From: Saprospiraceae bacterium
GTDB taxonomy: Bacteria > Bacteroidota > Bacteroidia > Chitinophagales > Saprospiraceae
Direction: 5' to 3'
DNA length: 52,189 bases
NCBI GenBank assembly: GCA_028279185.1
Contig: JANQSS010000032.1
Span: 1 to 52,189, forward strand
The position numbers and the translations under genes are program-made. Below, in pieces: positions 29,462 through 39,195 of the stretch (position 1 is its first letter; every line of letters begins with the position of its first letter). The notes beneath the pieces were generated by a model, which did no database searches, was not told the DNA's origin, and saw only the letters and a program-made list of their open reading frames with translations.

Positions 29462-30886
29462 ATGCGTCGAAGAAAATTTATAGAACAGGCAAGTTGTGCA
29501 GCGGTTGGTTCAGCCACGTTATTTAGTACGTTGGGTAATCTTATGATGACAAATACACTTGCCCAAAGGAGTACGAACGCTGACTATAAGGCACTCATTT
29601 GTATTTTACTCGCGGGAGGTAATGACAGTTTCAACATGGTTGTACCTCGAAAATTCTATAATAACTCAACTAACCCACCACCAGGCTCATACGACGAATA
29701 TGCGTTGGCACGAGCTAATATGGCCATACCTCGAAATCAGCTTCATGCCTTAAGTTATACAGCGACAAATGGGAATACATATGGTTTGCATCCTTCCATG
29801 CCCCGATTGACATCTTTATTTAATTCAGGTAACGCAGCTTTTCTATCAAATGTGGGTACGCTGATACACCCGATTCCCGACCGTTCGTTTATGGACTCAG
29901 CTAATCTTCCGCTGGGATTGTACTCACATGCCGATCAAATTCAACAATGGCAAACATCTGTTCCAAACAGCCGACAATCTATAGGTTGGGGTGGGCGAGT
30001 GGCTGATGTAATTCATTCGATTAATGGGAATTCTGATATTTCAATGAATATATCATTGGATGGCAGAAATGTATTTCAGACTGGATTAGAATCATTTGAA
30101 TATTCGATCAGCAACGAAGGAAATGCTGTCGCACCAATTCAAAAAATTCCATTTGGAAACAATCGTGGAATATTAAGTCTTATGCGGGATCAGGCTATCG
30201 ATAGTATGGTTTCGGATATGTATTCGAACATAATAAAACAAACATTCGCTGATCAAATGTCATCTGCCTTGGACGTGCAATATCAATTTAGAACTGCGAT
30301 TGCCGGTGCGCCAGTCATCAACACGACATTTGACACGCACAAATTTGCGCGGGATCTGGAAATGATGGTTAGATCAATTTCGGTCGCAGATCAATTAAAT
30401 TTTTCACGACAGGTATATTTTACAAGTTTTGGCGGTTGGGATTTGCATAATGATTTAATCGATGGGCATGCTGGCAAACTCGCCGTACTCGATAAAGGAC
30501 TGGACGATCTTTACTCCGCACTTCAGGATTTGGGTATGGAAGATCAGGTCACCATTTTTACTATTTCTGACTTCGGGAGGACAATGACATCAAATGGAAA
30601 TGGTACAGATCACGCCTGGGGTGGAAATCAAATTGTACTCGGAGGAGCAGTCAATGGGCAAGAGATATATGGAGCGTACCCACCACTGTCCACAACGGCA
30701 AATACGCTAAATGTATCGAGGAGAGGCATACTCATTCCACAACTTTCTACGGATGAAATGTTTGCTGAGCTAGCACTTTGGTTCGGAATTGCTTACTCAG
30801 ATCTTCCACTCATTTTTCCAAACCTGGGCAATTTTTATGATATGACACCGGGTAGCCAGCCTGTAGGATTTATGAATTTGACATAA
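29462..30886 (+). CDS. DUF1501 family exported protein
   Basis: 474 residues. The N-terminus MRRRKFIEQASCAAVG followed by a hydrophobic stretch is a twin-arginine-type signal, implying export in a folded state. Family features include ALICILLAGGNDSFNMVVPR, FLSNVGTLIHP, YFTSFGGWDLHNDLIDGHAG and ISDFGRTMTSNGNGTDHAWGG. DUF1501 proteins resemble the alkaline-phosphatase/sulfatase fold class, but no activity is established. It follows the DUF1800 gene by 25 bp and ends 1 bp before the next gene, so the three are surely co-transcribed. Confidence 0.93.
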   Translation: MRRRKFIEQASCAAVGSATLFSTLGNLMMTNTLAQRSTNADYKALICILLAGGNDSFNMVVPRKFYNNSTNPPPGSYDEYALARANMAIPRNQLHALSYTATNGNTYGLHPSMPRLTSLFNSGNAAFLSNVGTLIHPIPDRSFMDSANLPLGLYSHADQIQQWQTSVPNSRQSIGWGGRVADVIHSINGNSDISMNISLDGRNVFQTGLESFEYSISNEGNAVAPIQKIPFGNNRGILSLMRDQAIDSMVSDMYSNIIKQTFADQMSSALDVQYQFRTAIAGAPVINTTFDTHKFARDLEMMVRSISVADQLNFSRQVYFTSFGGWDLHNDLIDGHAGKLAVLDKGLDDLYSALQDLGMEDQVTIFTISDFGRTMTSNGNGTDHAWGGNQIVLGGAVNGQEIYGAYPPLSTTANTLNVSRRGILIPQLSTDEMFAELALWFGIAYSDLPLIFPNLGNFYDMTPGSQPVGFMNLT

Positions 30887-30887
30887 T

Positions 30888-33266
30888 ATGCGCATAATAT
30901 TTAATCTATATATCATCCTCATTTTCTGTATCTTTTCGCTTCCAGGTATTGGACAAGATACGACCTGTGTAGGCCCTGTCGCCCAATTAGAATGGAAATA
31001 CTGGCTTGGTTTATCGGGCTCGGATATAGACATTTTATATGATCATCAATATTTTCCACAATCGCCGGATGGTAAATTAAATGTTTCGAATATTATTTCG
31101 CCCAGCAATTTTGATGAATATTTTGGGTCATCTGTAACCGGGTTTATTAAAGTGCCCGAATCCGGGATTTATCGTTTTAATATTACATCCGATAATAAAT
31201 CTGAGTTTTACCTGAGCACCGATACAGATCCACTCAACAAATCACTTATTTGCTACTGTCCCGGACCTACACAAGCCGATCAACACGGGAAGTATAATCA
31301 ACAGACATCAGCGGATATTAGCTTGACCGCAGGCTCGTACATTTATTTTGAGATGAATCTAAAAGAACGAACCGGCTATGACCATGCACAAGTTTTTTGG
31401 CGAACGCCGAGTCAATCCGGAAATGCATGGCAAGAATTTCCGTCTAATATTTTATACGCCTATACCTGTGATGTCGAATGTGATGTCGTTGGAACTCCTT
31501 GTGATGACGGCAACCCAAATACGATAGATGATCGTGCAGATGGACACTGTAATTGCTTCGGTGTTCCTGCAACCAATACAAATAACTGTATTGGTGATCG
31601 AGGCGAAATTCAAACTTTATATTATGACAATATTGGTGGTGTCGATATCCATTGGTTACGAAATAACCCAAACTTTCCATTACTCCCGGATCGCGTAAGT
31701 ACATTCGATCGAATCTTCATGCCAGGAGATTATGGAGACGAATACGGGTCATATATAAGGGGCTACATCAATCCACCCGTGACAGGTTTGTATGTTTTTA
31801 ATTTGGTGAGTAATCATTCCAGTGAATTTTATTTAAGTACTGACGATCAGATACCAGATAGTTTGGATTTGATTTGTCATATTGATGGGTTTTGTTCATT
31901 AGGCCAGCATTATAAATATGAAAGTCAAACATCAGACTCTCTGTATTTAGAATCCGATAAGATCTACTATTTTGAAATATTACATAAAGAAAAATTTAAT
32001 TCTGATCATGTTGCGCTATACTGGCGGACACCATATGCCCAAACGGAATTATGGCGAATTGTTGATCATATTTATTTGCATAAATATGCCTGTGATTTAG
32101 CCTGCCTGCCAGCGGGTACTCCATGCGATGATGGAGATGATCAAACCGAAGATGATACGATAAATAGTAATTGTGACTGTGTAGGCACCCCATGTGGAGG
32201 CCCATGTCCAGAGCCAGTTACGTATATCCCCACAGATGCTTGTAATTTAGAGAATGAGCATTCACATCTGGAAATGGACTCCTGGCTTTCATGCCAGAAG
32301 ACAATGAACCCGAATACCATTCACGGAAATTCCCATTTTATTATGTATGACTTTGGTCAACAATATAAAATAAATAGTATTCGCTATTGGAATTACAATG
32401 TCATGCAGTTAACTTCACTGGGTGCGCGTAACGTGGTTTTAGATTATTCAACCGACGGTATTGAATGGCAAACTGCAGATATGTATTTGTGGGCTGAAGC
32501 TCCTGGAATACCGTCCTACGCCGGCGATACATTGCCGGGCGTTGCCGGCATCACGGCACAATACATCTTGCTGACATTAATGGACAATCGAAGTGATGGC
32601 ACTTGCATCGGATTTAGCGAAATTTCGTTCGACATGGATATTTGCGGTCAAGCGGGCTCTTATTGTGATGATGGCGACCCATTGACGGTATATGATATGT
32701 ACAATGAAAATTGTCAATGTGTTGGGCTGCGTTTAGATTCTATAAATGACTGCGATCCCGCTTCTTTAATAATAGGGAGTCAGGCACATTCGTCAGGTGT
32801 ATATGACGCGCGCCTATTAATTAAGTCCAAGGCACGTGTGGTTGAAAATACGCTGGTACAATATGTGGCTAAACGTGAAATAATTCTCGATCCCGGCTTC
32901 AAAACTGAATTAGGCAGTGGCTTTTTAGCTATACCCGCAGATTGTTCCTCTTCAAATTTAAATATGGATATTACTATTCCAAATATCGTCGAAAACGAAT
33001 TGGATAGTGATCATATTCAAATGGAATATTCCGAATCGCAAAACCGGCTCAATATTATATTTGACAATAAGTTTCCGCAAACTGTGAGTGTTTGTCTTAT
33101 TGACGAATTTGGAAGAAAAATATGGTTGATTTACCCTACGTTCTATCCAACAACCGGTGTATATCAGAAAATTGTTCCGTTACAAAAAGTAAAGCCCGGT
33201 CAGTATACTATCCTCGTCAATTCTGCTCATGGCGAAAGTCGAAGCAAATTTGTACGCTTGCCGTAA
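30888..33266 (+). CDS. Secreted PA14/discoidin/Cys-rich repeat protein (third gene of DUF1800-DUF1501 operon)
   Basis: 792 residues with a signal peptide (ending GIGQ, about residue 23). Two PA14-like domains lie at about 35-195 and 240-400 (shared patterns GFIKVPESGIYRFNITSDN and SEFYLSTD, ending in VFWRTP or LYWRTP). Three short Cys-rich repeats of the pattern CDDG-x-x-x-T then CxC-x-G occur at about 204-224, 411-432 and 592-612. A discoidin-like domain lies at about 450-585 (YDFGQQYKINSIRYWNYN, DYSTDGIEW). Residues about 640-680 carry the EIILDPGF strand module common in Bacteroidota surface proteins. The end (SRSKFVRLP) looks like a divergent T9SS tail. PA14 and discoidin domains usually bind glycans, so the operon may act on a polysaccharide; this is inference. 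It starts 1 bp after the DUF1501 stop. Confidence 0.85.
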   Translation: MRIIFNLYIILIFCIFSLPGIGQDTTCVGPVAQLEWKYWLGLSGSDIDILYDHQYFPQSPDGKLNVSNIISPSNFDEYFGSSVTGFIKVPESGIYRFNITSDNKSEFYLSTDTDPLNKSLICYCPGPTQADQHGKYNQQTSADISLTAGSYIYFEMNLKERTGYDHAQVFWRTPSQSGNAWQEFPSNILYAYTCDVECDVVGTPCDDGNPNTIDDRADGHCNCFGVPATNTNNCIGDRGEIQTLYYDNIGGVDIHWLRNNPNFPLLPDRVSTFDRIFMPGDYGDEYGSYIRGYINPPVTGLYVFNLVSNHSSEFYLSTDDQIPDSLDLICHIDGFCSLGQHYKYESQTSDSLYLESDKIYYFEILHKEKFNSDHVALYWRTPYAQTELWRIVDHIYLHKYACDLACLPAGTPCDDGDDQTEDDTINSNCDCVGTPCGGPCPEPVTYIPTDACNLENEHSHLEMDSWLSCQKTMNPNTIHGNSHFIMYDFGQQYKINSIRYWNYNVMQLTSLGARNVVLDYSTDGIEWQTADMYLWAEAPGIPSYAGDTLPGVAGITAQYILLTLMDNRSDGTCIGFSEISFDMDICGQAGSYCDDGDPLTVYDMYNENCQCVGLRLDSINDCDPASLIIGSQAHSSGVYDARLLIKSKARVVENTLVQYVAKREIILDPGFKTELGSGFLAIPADCSSSNLNMDITIPNIVENELDSDHIQMEYSESQNRLNIIFDNKFPQTVSVCLIDEFGRKIWLIYPTFYPTTGVYQKIVPLQKVKPGQYTILVNSAHGESRSKFVRLP

Positions 33267-33516
33267 TATCCCATTTTAATTCACGACTTACCATTTTCAA
33301 TTTGAAAGGGGATTGATCACCAGCGATACGTACTTTCAATGAAATACAGTCAATGAAGGCTGGCAAATAGTACAGTATTCATTATCCAAAACCCTGATTG
33401 AAGAAGTGAAATGATACCGTGGCGTCCCGTAAATAAAATAATATGACAATTCGTGTCCTAAAAAAACGGTAATTTCAACCCGCAACAACTTTCCAACTAA
33501 ACTGAAAATTACAATT

Positions 33517-35349
33517 ATGAAATTTAACCTTACACTTATTTGTGCCTTTTTAATGTTTATAGGGGCACTAAATGCGCAAATCATTTTCCAGGACGATTTT
33601 GAATCATACAGTGATGGGGATCGCATCGCCCAGGCAGCCGCCAATGACTTTTGGGATACCTGGTCAGGAAATACAGGCGGGGCGGAAGACGGTCGAATCA
33701 CGGTAGCTCAAGCCGCTTCCGGAAGTAATTCAATGTACATTAGTGGGACAAACGACGTATTGCTGAGAGTCAGCGATGAACCACTGGAATCAGGGCGATA
33801 CAAGGTCACGATGAAGTTGTACGTGCAAGAAGGTCGCTACGCATACTTCAATCTGTTACATTTCTTCAATGGCGCCAATAGCTCTTGGGCGACACAGTCG
33901 TATTTCAGACCAAATGGCAACGGTAATACAGATTCCGGTGGCGGCGACGCTGCACAATTTCTGCAACCTGATGGTGAGTGGTTCGATATGACATTCATCG
34001 TTGATTTGGATGATGATTTTTCCACATTTTATCATACGGACAGTGAAGTAGTTTCATGGAAATGGAGTACAGGTGCTTTTGGTGCCGGAACAAGCAATAC
34101 GTTTGAAGCACTGAATTTCTTTGCATGGAATAATGAAGGAACTCCTGGTTTTTATGTCGATGACGTAGTTATCGAACAAGTTCAGAAGCCAGGAGACGAG
34201 CTTGAACTACTCGCGGTATTAAATGGAGATAACCAGGTTGAATTGGAATGGAATTCATCAACGGGTGCATCAACATATATTTTGACCAATCATGGACAAG
34301 TGGTGAATACAACGCAAGACACAGCCGACCTAATTGAAAAACCATATCCGCAAACATTTGACTTTAGAGTAGGTGCGCACTTTGACTTAAATGGGTACCG
34401 CTTCTCTGAATCCACACCGCTGGAATTAGCCGGAGGTGCAGAACGCGAATTTGTCTTGTACGAAATAGGAACAGGCACCTGGTGCGTCAACTGCCCTGCA
34501 TCCGCTCGTGGTGTTGATGATATGCATGCGGCTGATTACAATGTTGGTATTATTGAATATCATGGGGGTGGAACGGATCCATTCATAATTCCTACAGGTA
34601 CAGAACGTATCGGCTATTATAGTATTACTGCCTATCCCACGTCACGTATCGATGGTACAACCGAACTCGTCGGAGGAAGTTTCGGCGGCAATCTATTCGC
34701 TACATATGAGGGCGTCTATGATACGCGTATGAATCGTCGCGTCCTGTACGCATTTGACATGCAACTACTGGACCTGGGCAACAATGAATTTAAGGTAGTC
34801 GTCGAAGCTGATGAATTATACTCCTACTTTGACGGTCCGGTAAACTTGCGTATCGCACTAACAGAAAGTCATATCCCACAAGTCTGGCATGGCCTGCAGG
34901 AGGTAAATTTTGTCTTACGTGACATGTATCCTGACGCCGCGGGTGTCGAACTTGATTTTTCAAGTGATAATGACACGTATGAATACACGTTTACCTTGGA
35001 CGAAAATTATGTCCTTGAAAACTGTGAACTTGTAGCATTTCTCCAACACGACGGAACACAAGAAATCTTAAATGGAGGTGTCATCCGTCTCGAAGACGCT
35101 TCGGGTGTAAACGAGGAATTATCTGCTACTATAAAATTGCACCCCAATCCCGTTGTTGATGAAATTCAAATTCAGGGATTAATCGCTGGCGAAGCACGTA
35201 TTTTTTCACAAGATGGGAAATTGGTAGATCAATTTATTATTCAATCCGACAATCATAGCCAACCGGTGCGCAAATTACCATCGGGATATTATGTATTAAA
35301 AATTAATACAGACGAAGGTATTGTGTCTAAACAATTTATTAAAAAATAA
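33517..35349 (+). CDS. Secreted Omp28-like thioredoxin-fold protein with T9SS sorting domain
   Basis: 610 residues. Signal peptide 1-20 (FLMFIGALNA). Residues about 22-220 form a LamG/jelly-roll-like module (FQDDFESYSDGDRIAQAA, then GFYVDDVVIE). Residues about 225-300 look like a fibronectin type III domain (VELEWNSSTGASTYIL). Residues about 305-530 resemble Omp28-type secreted proteins, with a thioredoxin-like CxxC at Cys323 and Cys326 (GTWCVNCPAS). The C-terminus (LHPNPVVDEIQIQG to VSKQFIKK) is a T9SS type A sorting domain. A disulfide or surface-adhesion role is possible, but no activity is established. It is monocistronic, with a strong terminator after it. Confidence 0.87.
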   Translation: MKFNLTLICAFLMFIGALNAQIIFQDDFESYSDGDRIAQAAANDFWDTWSGNTGGAEDGRITVAQAASGSNSMYISGTNDVLLRVSDEPLESGRYKVTMKLYVQEGRYAYFNLLHFFNGANSSWATQSYFRPNGNGNTDSGGGDAAQFLQPDGEWFDMTFIVDLDDDFSTFYHTDSEVVSWKWSTGAFGAGTSNTFEALNFFAWNNEGTPGFYVDDVVIEQVQKPGDELELLAVLNGDNQVELEWNSSTGASTYILTNHGQVVNTTQDTADLIEKPYPQTFDFRVGAHFDLNGYRFSESTPLELAGGAEREFVLYEIGTGTWCVNCPASARGVDDMHAADYNVGIIEYHGGGTDPFIIPTGTERIGYYSITAYPTSRIDGTTELVGGSFGGNLFATYEGVYDTRMNRRVLYAFDMQLLDLGNNEFKVVVEADELYSYFDGPVNLRIALTESHIPQVWHGLQEVNFVLRDMYPDAAGVELDFSSDNDTYEYTFTLDENYVLENCELVAFLQHDGTQEILNGGVIRLEDASGVNEELSATIKLHPNPVVDEIQIQGLIAGEARIFSQDGKLVDQFIIQSDNHSQPVRKLPSGYYVLKINTDEGIVSKQFIKK

Positions 35350-35361
35350 AATGATTTCAAT

Positions 35362-35400
35362 CAAATTAAAAAAGCCGTGCAAAACAACACGGCTTTTTTA
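35362..35400 (+). terminator. Rho-independent terminator after the Omp28-like gene
   Basis: AAAAAAGCCGTG (35368-35379), an 8-nt loop, and CACGGCTTTTTT (35388-35399) give a 12-bp stem including a U-run, 18 bp after the stop. Its symmetry would also work for transcripts from the right. Confidence 0.9.
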
Positions 35401-35437
35401 ATTATATCCATGTTACCCATGAATATTCACTCTAATA

Positions 35438-36541
35438 TTACATGACAATATCATTTCGCCATTCATAAGCCGGAGGTATCTCTGTATCGTCAATTAGCTG
35501 TCTGATATCAATTTCTATACCTCTACTCATATTCGTGATCGGCACATCATTTGGACCACCTTCAAAAGGATTTTCAGTGTTTTCGCCAATAAGTTCAAGT
35601 GTATAAAATACCCAGGAAATAAGTGCACTAAAAGGAATGGATAGCCAAACAAAATGGCGGCCAAGTAAATCGAGTATACTATGAAAAATGCCGGCGTCAT
35701 GATGTTCATGGTCGAGCATATCAGTCAAAAATGTGCTCCCAATCGATTCAAAGGCATCCATCACGCCAAAAGGTAATAGGAGAATAAAAATCCATACAAA
35801 ATAATGGTTGAGTGTTGCAAATTGTCTGGGGTAGGGAAAATTCTTAATTCGTTCAGACTTCCCCTGTAACGTATAAAATTCGACGAGCATATTCGTCAGT
35901 TCCATGTGACGAAAATCTTCAATTAATCCTTGTTGTTTAAATCGTTTTAAGCGGCGAGATTGTATCCCGAGAAGCTGTGATGCACGATTTCCCTTTGCGA
36001 GTATTTCAGCCTTTTCTTCTGTGGATAAGTAGGGATCGATGGCTTCTTCAAGTGGAATTTCATCTTCGTGAACATCAAAGCTTTTTCGGTATTCTTTGTT
36101 TTGTTTACTCGTTTTTAAATGTTCCTCCCAGGGCTTGTCTTGTCGCAATTGATAGCGGAGTGCAGTCAACCAGGCTACATGTCGATGCACCATTTCACGA
36201 TGAATGGTTTTTATTTCATCATCGGCATACTGTTGCGGCGTATGATCGTTGTTAATAAAATCCTTAACCATGATTGTCCAGGACCTTGAGGCATTTACAA
36301 TTCCACCCCAAATTTTTCGAGCCTCCCATAACCGATCATATGATGCATTATTTTTAAATCCTTGCATGAAGGCAACCGCCGTACCGAGAAGTCCAATTGG
36401 CAACCATGGCAGGTGAAGCCACTTCCAGTTTAGCACATCGAACAAAAAGACAGGAATGAAGGAGATCACAAGAAACATGAGAATGAATCTTCTTGTCCAG
36501 TGAAGCATGCCCCGCAATGGGAATACACGTTTTGTATACAT
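35438..36541 (-). CDS. Bestrophin-family membrane channel protein
   Basis: 367 residues from the ATG at 36541, which is preceded by the purine-rich AAAGGAAAATT; the frame extends to 36592, but family members begin at the MYTKRVFPLRGMLHWTRRF equivalent. Helices lie near residues 21-40, 46-62, 225-245 and 280-300. Family features include LGTAVAFMQGFKNNASYDRLWEARKIWGG in the first third and the late PFEGGPNDVPITNMSRGIEIDI. Bacterial bestrophins are pentameric cation or anion channels in the inner membrane; selectivity cannot be told from sequence. It is a single gene, divergent from the leucine-rich-like gene to the right. Confidence 0.9.
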   Translation of the reverse strand: MYTKRVFPLRGMLHWTRRFILMFLVISFIPVFLFDVLNWKWLHLPWLPIGLLGTAVAFMQGFKNNASYDRLWEARKIWGGIVNASRSWTIMVKDFINNDHTPQQYADDEIKTIHREMVHRHVAWLTALRYQLRQDKPWEEHLKTSKQNKEYRKSFDVHEDEIPLEEAIDPYLSTEEKAEILAKGNRASQLLGIQSRRLKRFKQQGLIEDFRHMELTNMLVEFYTLQGKSERIKNFPYPRQFATLNHYFVWIFILLLPFGVMDAFESIGSTFLTDMLDHEHHDAGIFHSILDLLGRHFVWLSIPFSALISWVFYTLELIGENTENPFEGGPNDVPITNMSRGIEIDIRQLIDDTEIPPAYEWRNDIVM

Positions 36542-36807
36542 AATTTTCCTTTGAATTTGGGCGGAAAAGTAGTAAATATTATTAGGACTCAATGGTAAGA
36601 TGAAACGAGATGAGTAGCCAATTTAAATATCAATTCCAATCCTGATCATCATATCATAACGACCAATCTACAGTTACGACCCTTTTTCATTCCATTCGCA
36701 ACCATTTATATAACAGCAATTTCAAAGGACTTTACCCTGTAACAAGGGCATTTTTATATCTTGCCTTCATACCCCTTTTAATTTGTATTCTAAAAATAAT
36801 ATCTGCT

Positions 36808-39051
36808 ATGAAGCACTTTGATATCACAACAAGTCACATTCTTCTTTTTTTGATCCTTTTCTGTTGTACGTTTACTAAGGGCCAAGTTATCGAGCTTAAT
36901 TCCCAATCGGCCATTGATTCCTTTGACACGACAATAAGAACTGTTGATGGTTTCTTAGTAATTGAAACAACTGATTTTGATGACCCGATTGTTGACCTTT
37001 CAAACCTGTCACATATTGAGGTTATCTCCGGAGGACTTACGATACAGTATAACGATTCTTTGCTGGTAGTCAATTCATTTTCCAGGTTAAGGAAAGCCGG
37101 AAGATTAGAAATATCGCATAACTATTCCCTTTTGCAGATTGATAGCTTTGTAAATATCGACACCCTTCAGGATTTAATACTTGTTGCCAATGCCTACTTA
37201 AATCGCGTCAACGGATTTGAAAACCTGACATGCATTACAGGTTCCATGAGTATTGTGGAATCCGAGAGTTTGATCGATTTGAGTGGGCTTTCAAGTTTAC
37301 AGAAAGTTGGCACGACATTCGAGATATCATACTCAGCACTGCCGAATCTTCTAGATTTCAATAACTTACAATCCGTTGGTCTATTAAGTCTTGTCAATAA
37401 TTTTAAGCTTTTAAATCTAGATGGTCTGTCAAATCTTACGGCGATTAATACCGCCATTTGGATTACCTATAACGACAGTTTAAAAAATTTAGATGGTCTG
37501 TCAAATGTCTCTAGTTTGGCAATTGACATGGCTTATTATGGCGGATTATACGTGCAAAATAACCCCGTTTTAACGAATTGCTGTGGAATTCAACGTTTGC
37601 TTGCTGATACTATTCTGGATGATCGTATAGTTGAAATTTTTGACAACCCGTTTGCCTGTAATAGTGTCGATACAATATTGACTCAGAATTGCGCCGGTTA
37701 CTATTACTTCGATGGTCGTTTTCTGGTTGATTTAGATGGTAGTGGCTGCGACACAGTAGAAGTTGGCTACCCACATGTTCCTTTTCTCATCCGATACGAA
37801 AATCAGCAACGGCAATATATTACAAATGTTGAAGGTTCATTTCATACACTTCAATTGGATACCGGATTTACCCAAATCATTCCTTTAGGAGATATCACTG
37901 ACCGATTCAATATAGTCCCAGATACAGCGATTTACCACCTCAATGGGATGGAAAACATACAAGTAAACTTTTGCATGACTCCCATCTCCACCTTTAATGA
38001 TTTGCGGGTATCGGTAATTCCGTTAAATGCGGCTCGTCCAGGATTTCTAGCTAATTATAAAATCGTTTACGAGAATTTAGGTACGAACACAATGGATGGC
38101 CATATCGTTTTGGAGACACCTGAAAATGTCGTGTCCATATCCGATGCCTCTCCGCCTGCCGATACCATTAGTCAAAACCGGTTTGTTTGGAATTATTTTC
38201 AGCTACATCCGTTTGAATCAAGAGAAATTCAATTAGCTTTTCTAAACAATTCACCCATGGACAATCCGCCACTTAACGGCGGTGAAATTCTGAATTACAT
38301 TTCTACAATATATCCTATTACCGACGATATAAATGAAATTGATAACCGTTTCGAATTAAATCAAGAGGTTGTCAATTCGTTTGATCCGAATGACAAAACA
38401 TGTATGGAAGGCAACACAATTAGCCCCGAAGATGTGGGAAATTTGTTGCACTATTTGATTCGCTTTGAAAACACCGGAACAGCAGATGCTGTGAACATCA
38501 AAATCATCGATACGATTGACACCGACGCACTCGACATCGGTACATTCCGCCTTGGGTCTACCAGCCATAATTGCGAAGTAGAAATTTCCGAAGATGTGAT
38601 TACATTCATTATGAATGGCATCAACCTACCTTTTCAAGATGATCGCAATGATGGTTATGTCTCATTCGAGTTAAATACGAAAAATAATCTGGTCGTAGGT
38701 GACGTAATCAATAATAGTGCTGATATATTTTTTGATTTTAATTTCCCAATTCGAACGAATACAGCGCAAACAGAAATCAAAGTTGTTTCAATTCATGCCA
38801 CTGTGAAGGAAAACCATTCTAGCATTTACCCTAATCCAGCACAGGATATTTTAGTTTTAAAAGACTTAATTCCTGGTCAATACACAATAGAATTTAGAAA
38901 TATTCAAGGATTAGCCCTACGGGATGAATTAATCGCGCATGATCAACAAGCAGTGCACGTCAATTTATCGGAATTACCGGCGGGTTTATATTTTGCAATC
39001 CTGCAAAATCGATCGGGGAATGTAATTAGTCATCGCTTTATAAAACACTAA
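36808..39051 (+). CDS. Secreted leucine-rich-repeat-like protein with DUF11-type repeat domain and T9SS sorting domain
   Basis: 747 residues. Signal peptide 1-25 (LLFLILFCCTFTKGQ). Residues about 40-260 form imperfect leucine-rich repeats of the receptor-L-domain type, with recurring N-x-L and L-x-GLS-x-L units (for example LNLDGLSNLTAI and LKNLDGLSNVSS). Residues about 320-500 are beta-sandwich. The following ~150 residues carry a conserved Bacteroidota module (SFDPNDKTC, LIRFENTGTADAVNIKIIDT, SADIFFDFNFPIRTNTA). The end (YPNPAQDILVL to ISHRFIKH) is a T9SS sorting domain. A surface recognition or adhesion role is likely. The same DPNDK module occurs in the gene at 40868-43783. Confidence 0.87.
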   Translation: MKHFDITTSHILLFLILFCCTFTKGQVIELNSQSAIDSFDTTIRTVDGFLVIETTDFDDPIVDLSNLSHIEVISGGLTIQYNDSLLVVNSFSRLRKAGRLEISHNYSLLQIDSFVNIDTLQDLILVANAYLNRVNGFENLTCITGSMSIVESESLIDLSGLSSLQKVGTTFEISYSALPNLLDFNNLQSVGLLSLVNNFKLLNLDGLSNLTAINTAIWITYNDSLKNLDGLSNVSSLAIDMAYYGGLYVQNNPVLTNCCGIQRLLADTILDDRIVEIFDNPFACNSVDTILTQNCAGYYYFDGRFLVDLDGSGCDTVEVGYPHVPFLIRYENQQRQYITNVEGSFHTLQLDTGFTQIIPLGDITDRFNIVPDTAIYHLNGMENIQVNFCMTPISTFNDLRVSVIPLNAARPGFLANYKIVYENLGTNTMDGHIVLETPENVVSISDASPPADTISQNRFVWNYFQLHPFESREIQLAFLNNSPMDNPPLNGGEILNYISTIYPITDDINEIDNRFELNQEVVNSFDPNDKTCMEGNTISPEDVGNLLHYLIRFENTGTADAVNIKIIDTIDTDALDIGTFRLGSTSHNCEVEISEDVITFIMNGINLPFQDDRNDGYVSFELNTKNNLVVGDVINNSADIFFDFNFPIRTNTAQTEIKVVSIHATVKENHSSIYPNPAQDILVLKDLIPGQYTIEFRNIQGLALRDELIAHDQQAVHVNLSELPAGLYFAILQNRSGNVISHRFIKH

Positions 39052-39195
39052 TTCTAACTCAAGTCAGTTTAGTCCGGGGTTAATCTTTAATGCGGATAAT
39101 TACAATTCGATTGAATTCAGGACTCAGGTCAAACGTAATCAAGCCTCGAAATGAACTAGCTCTCGCATGCCGTAATGAATCCAATTGTTACTCAA

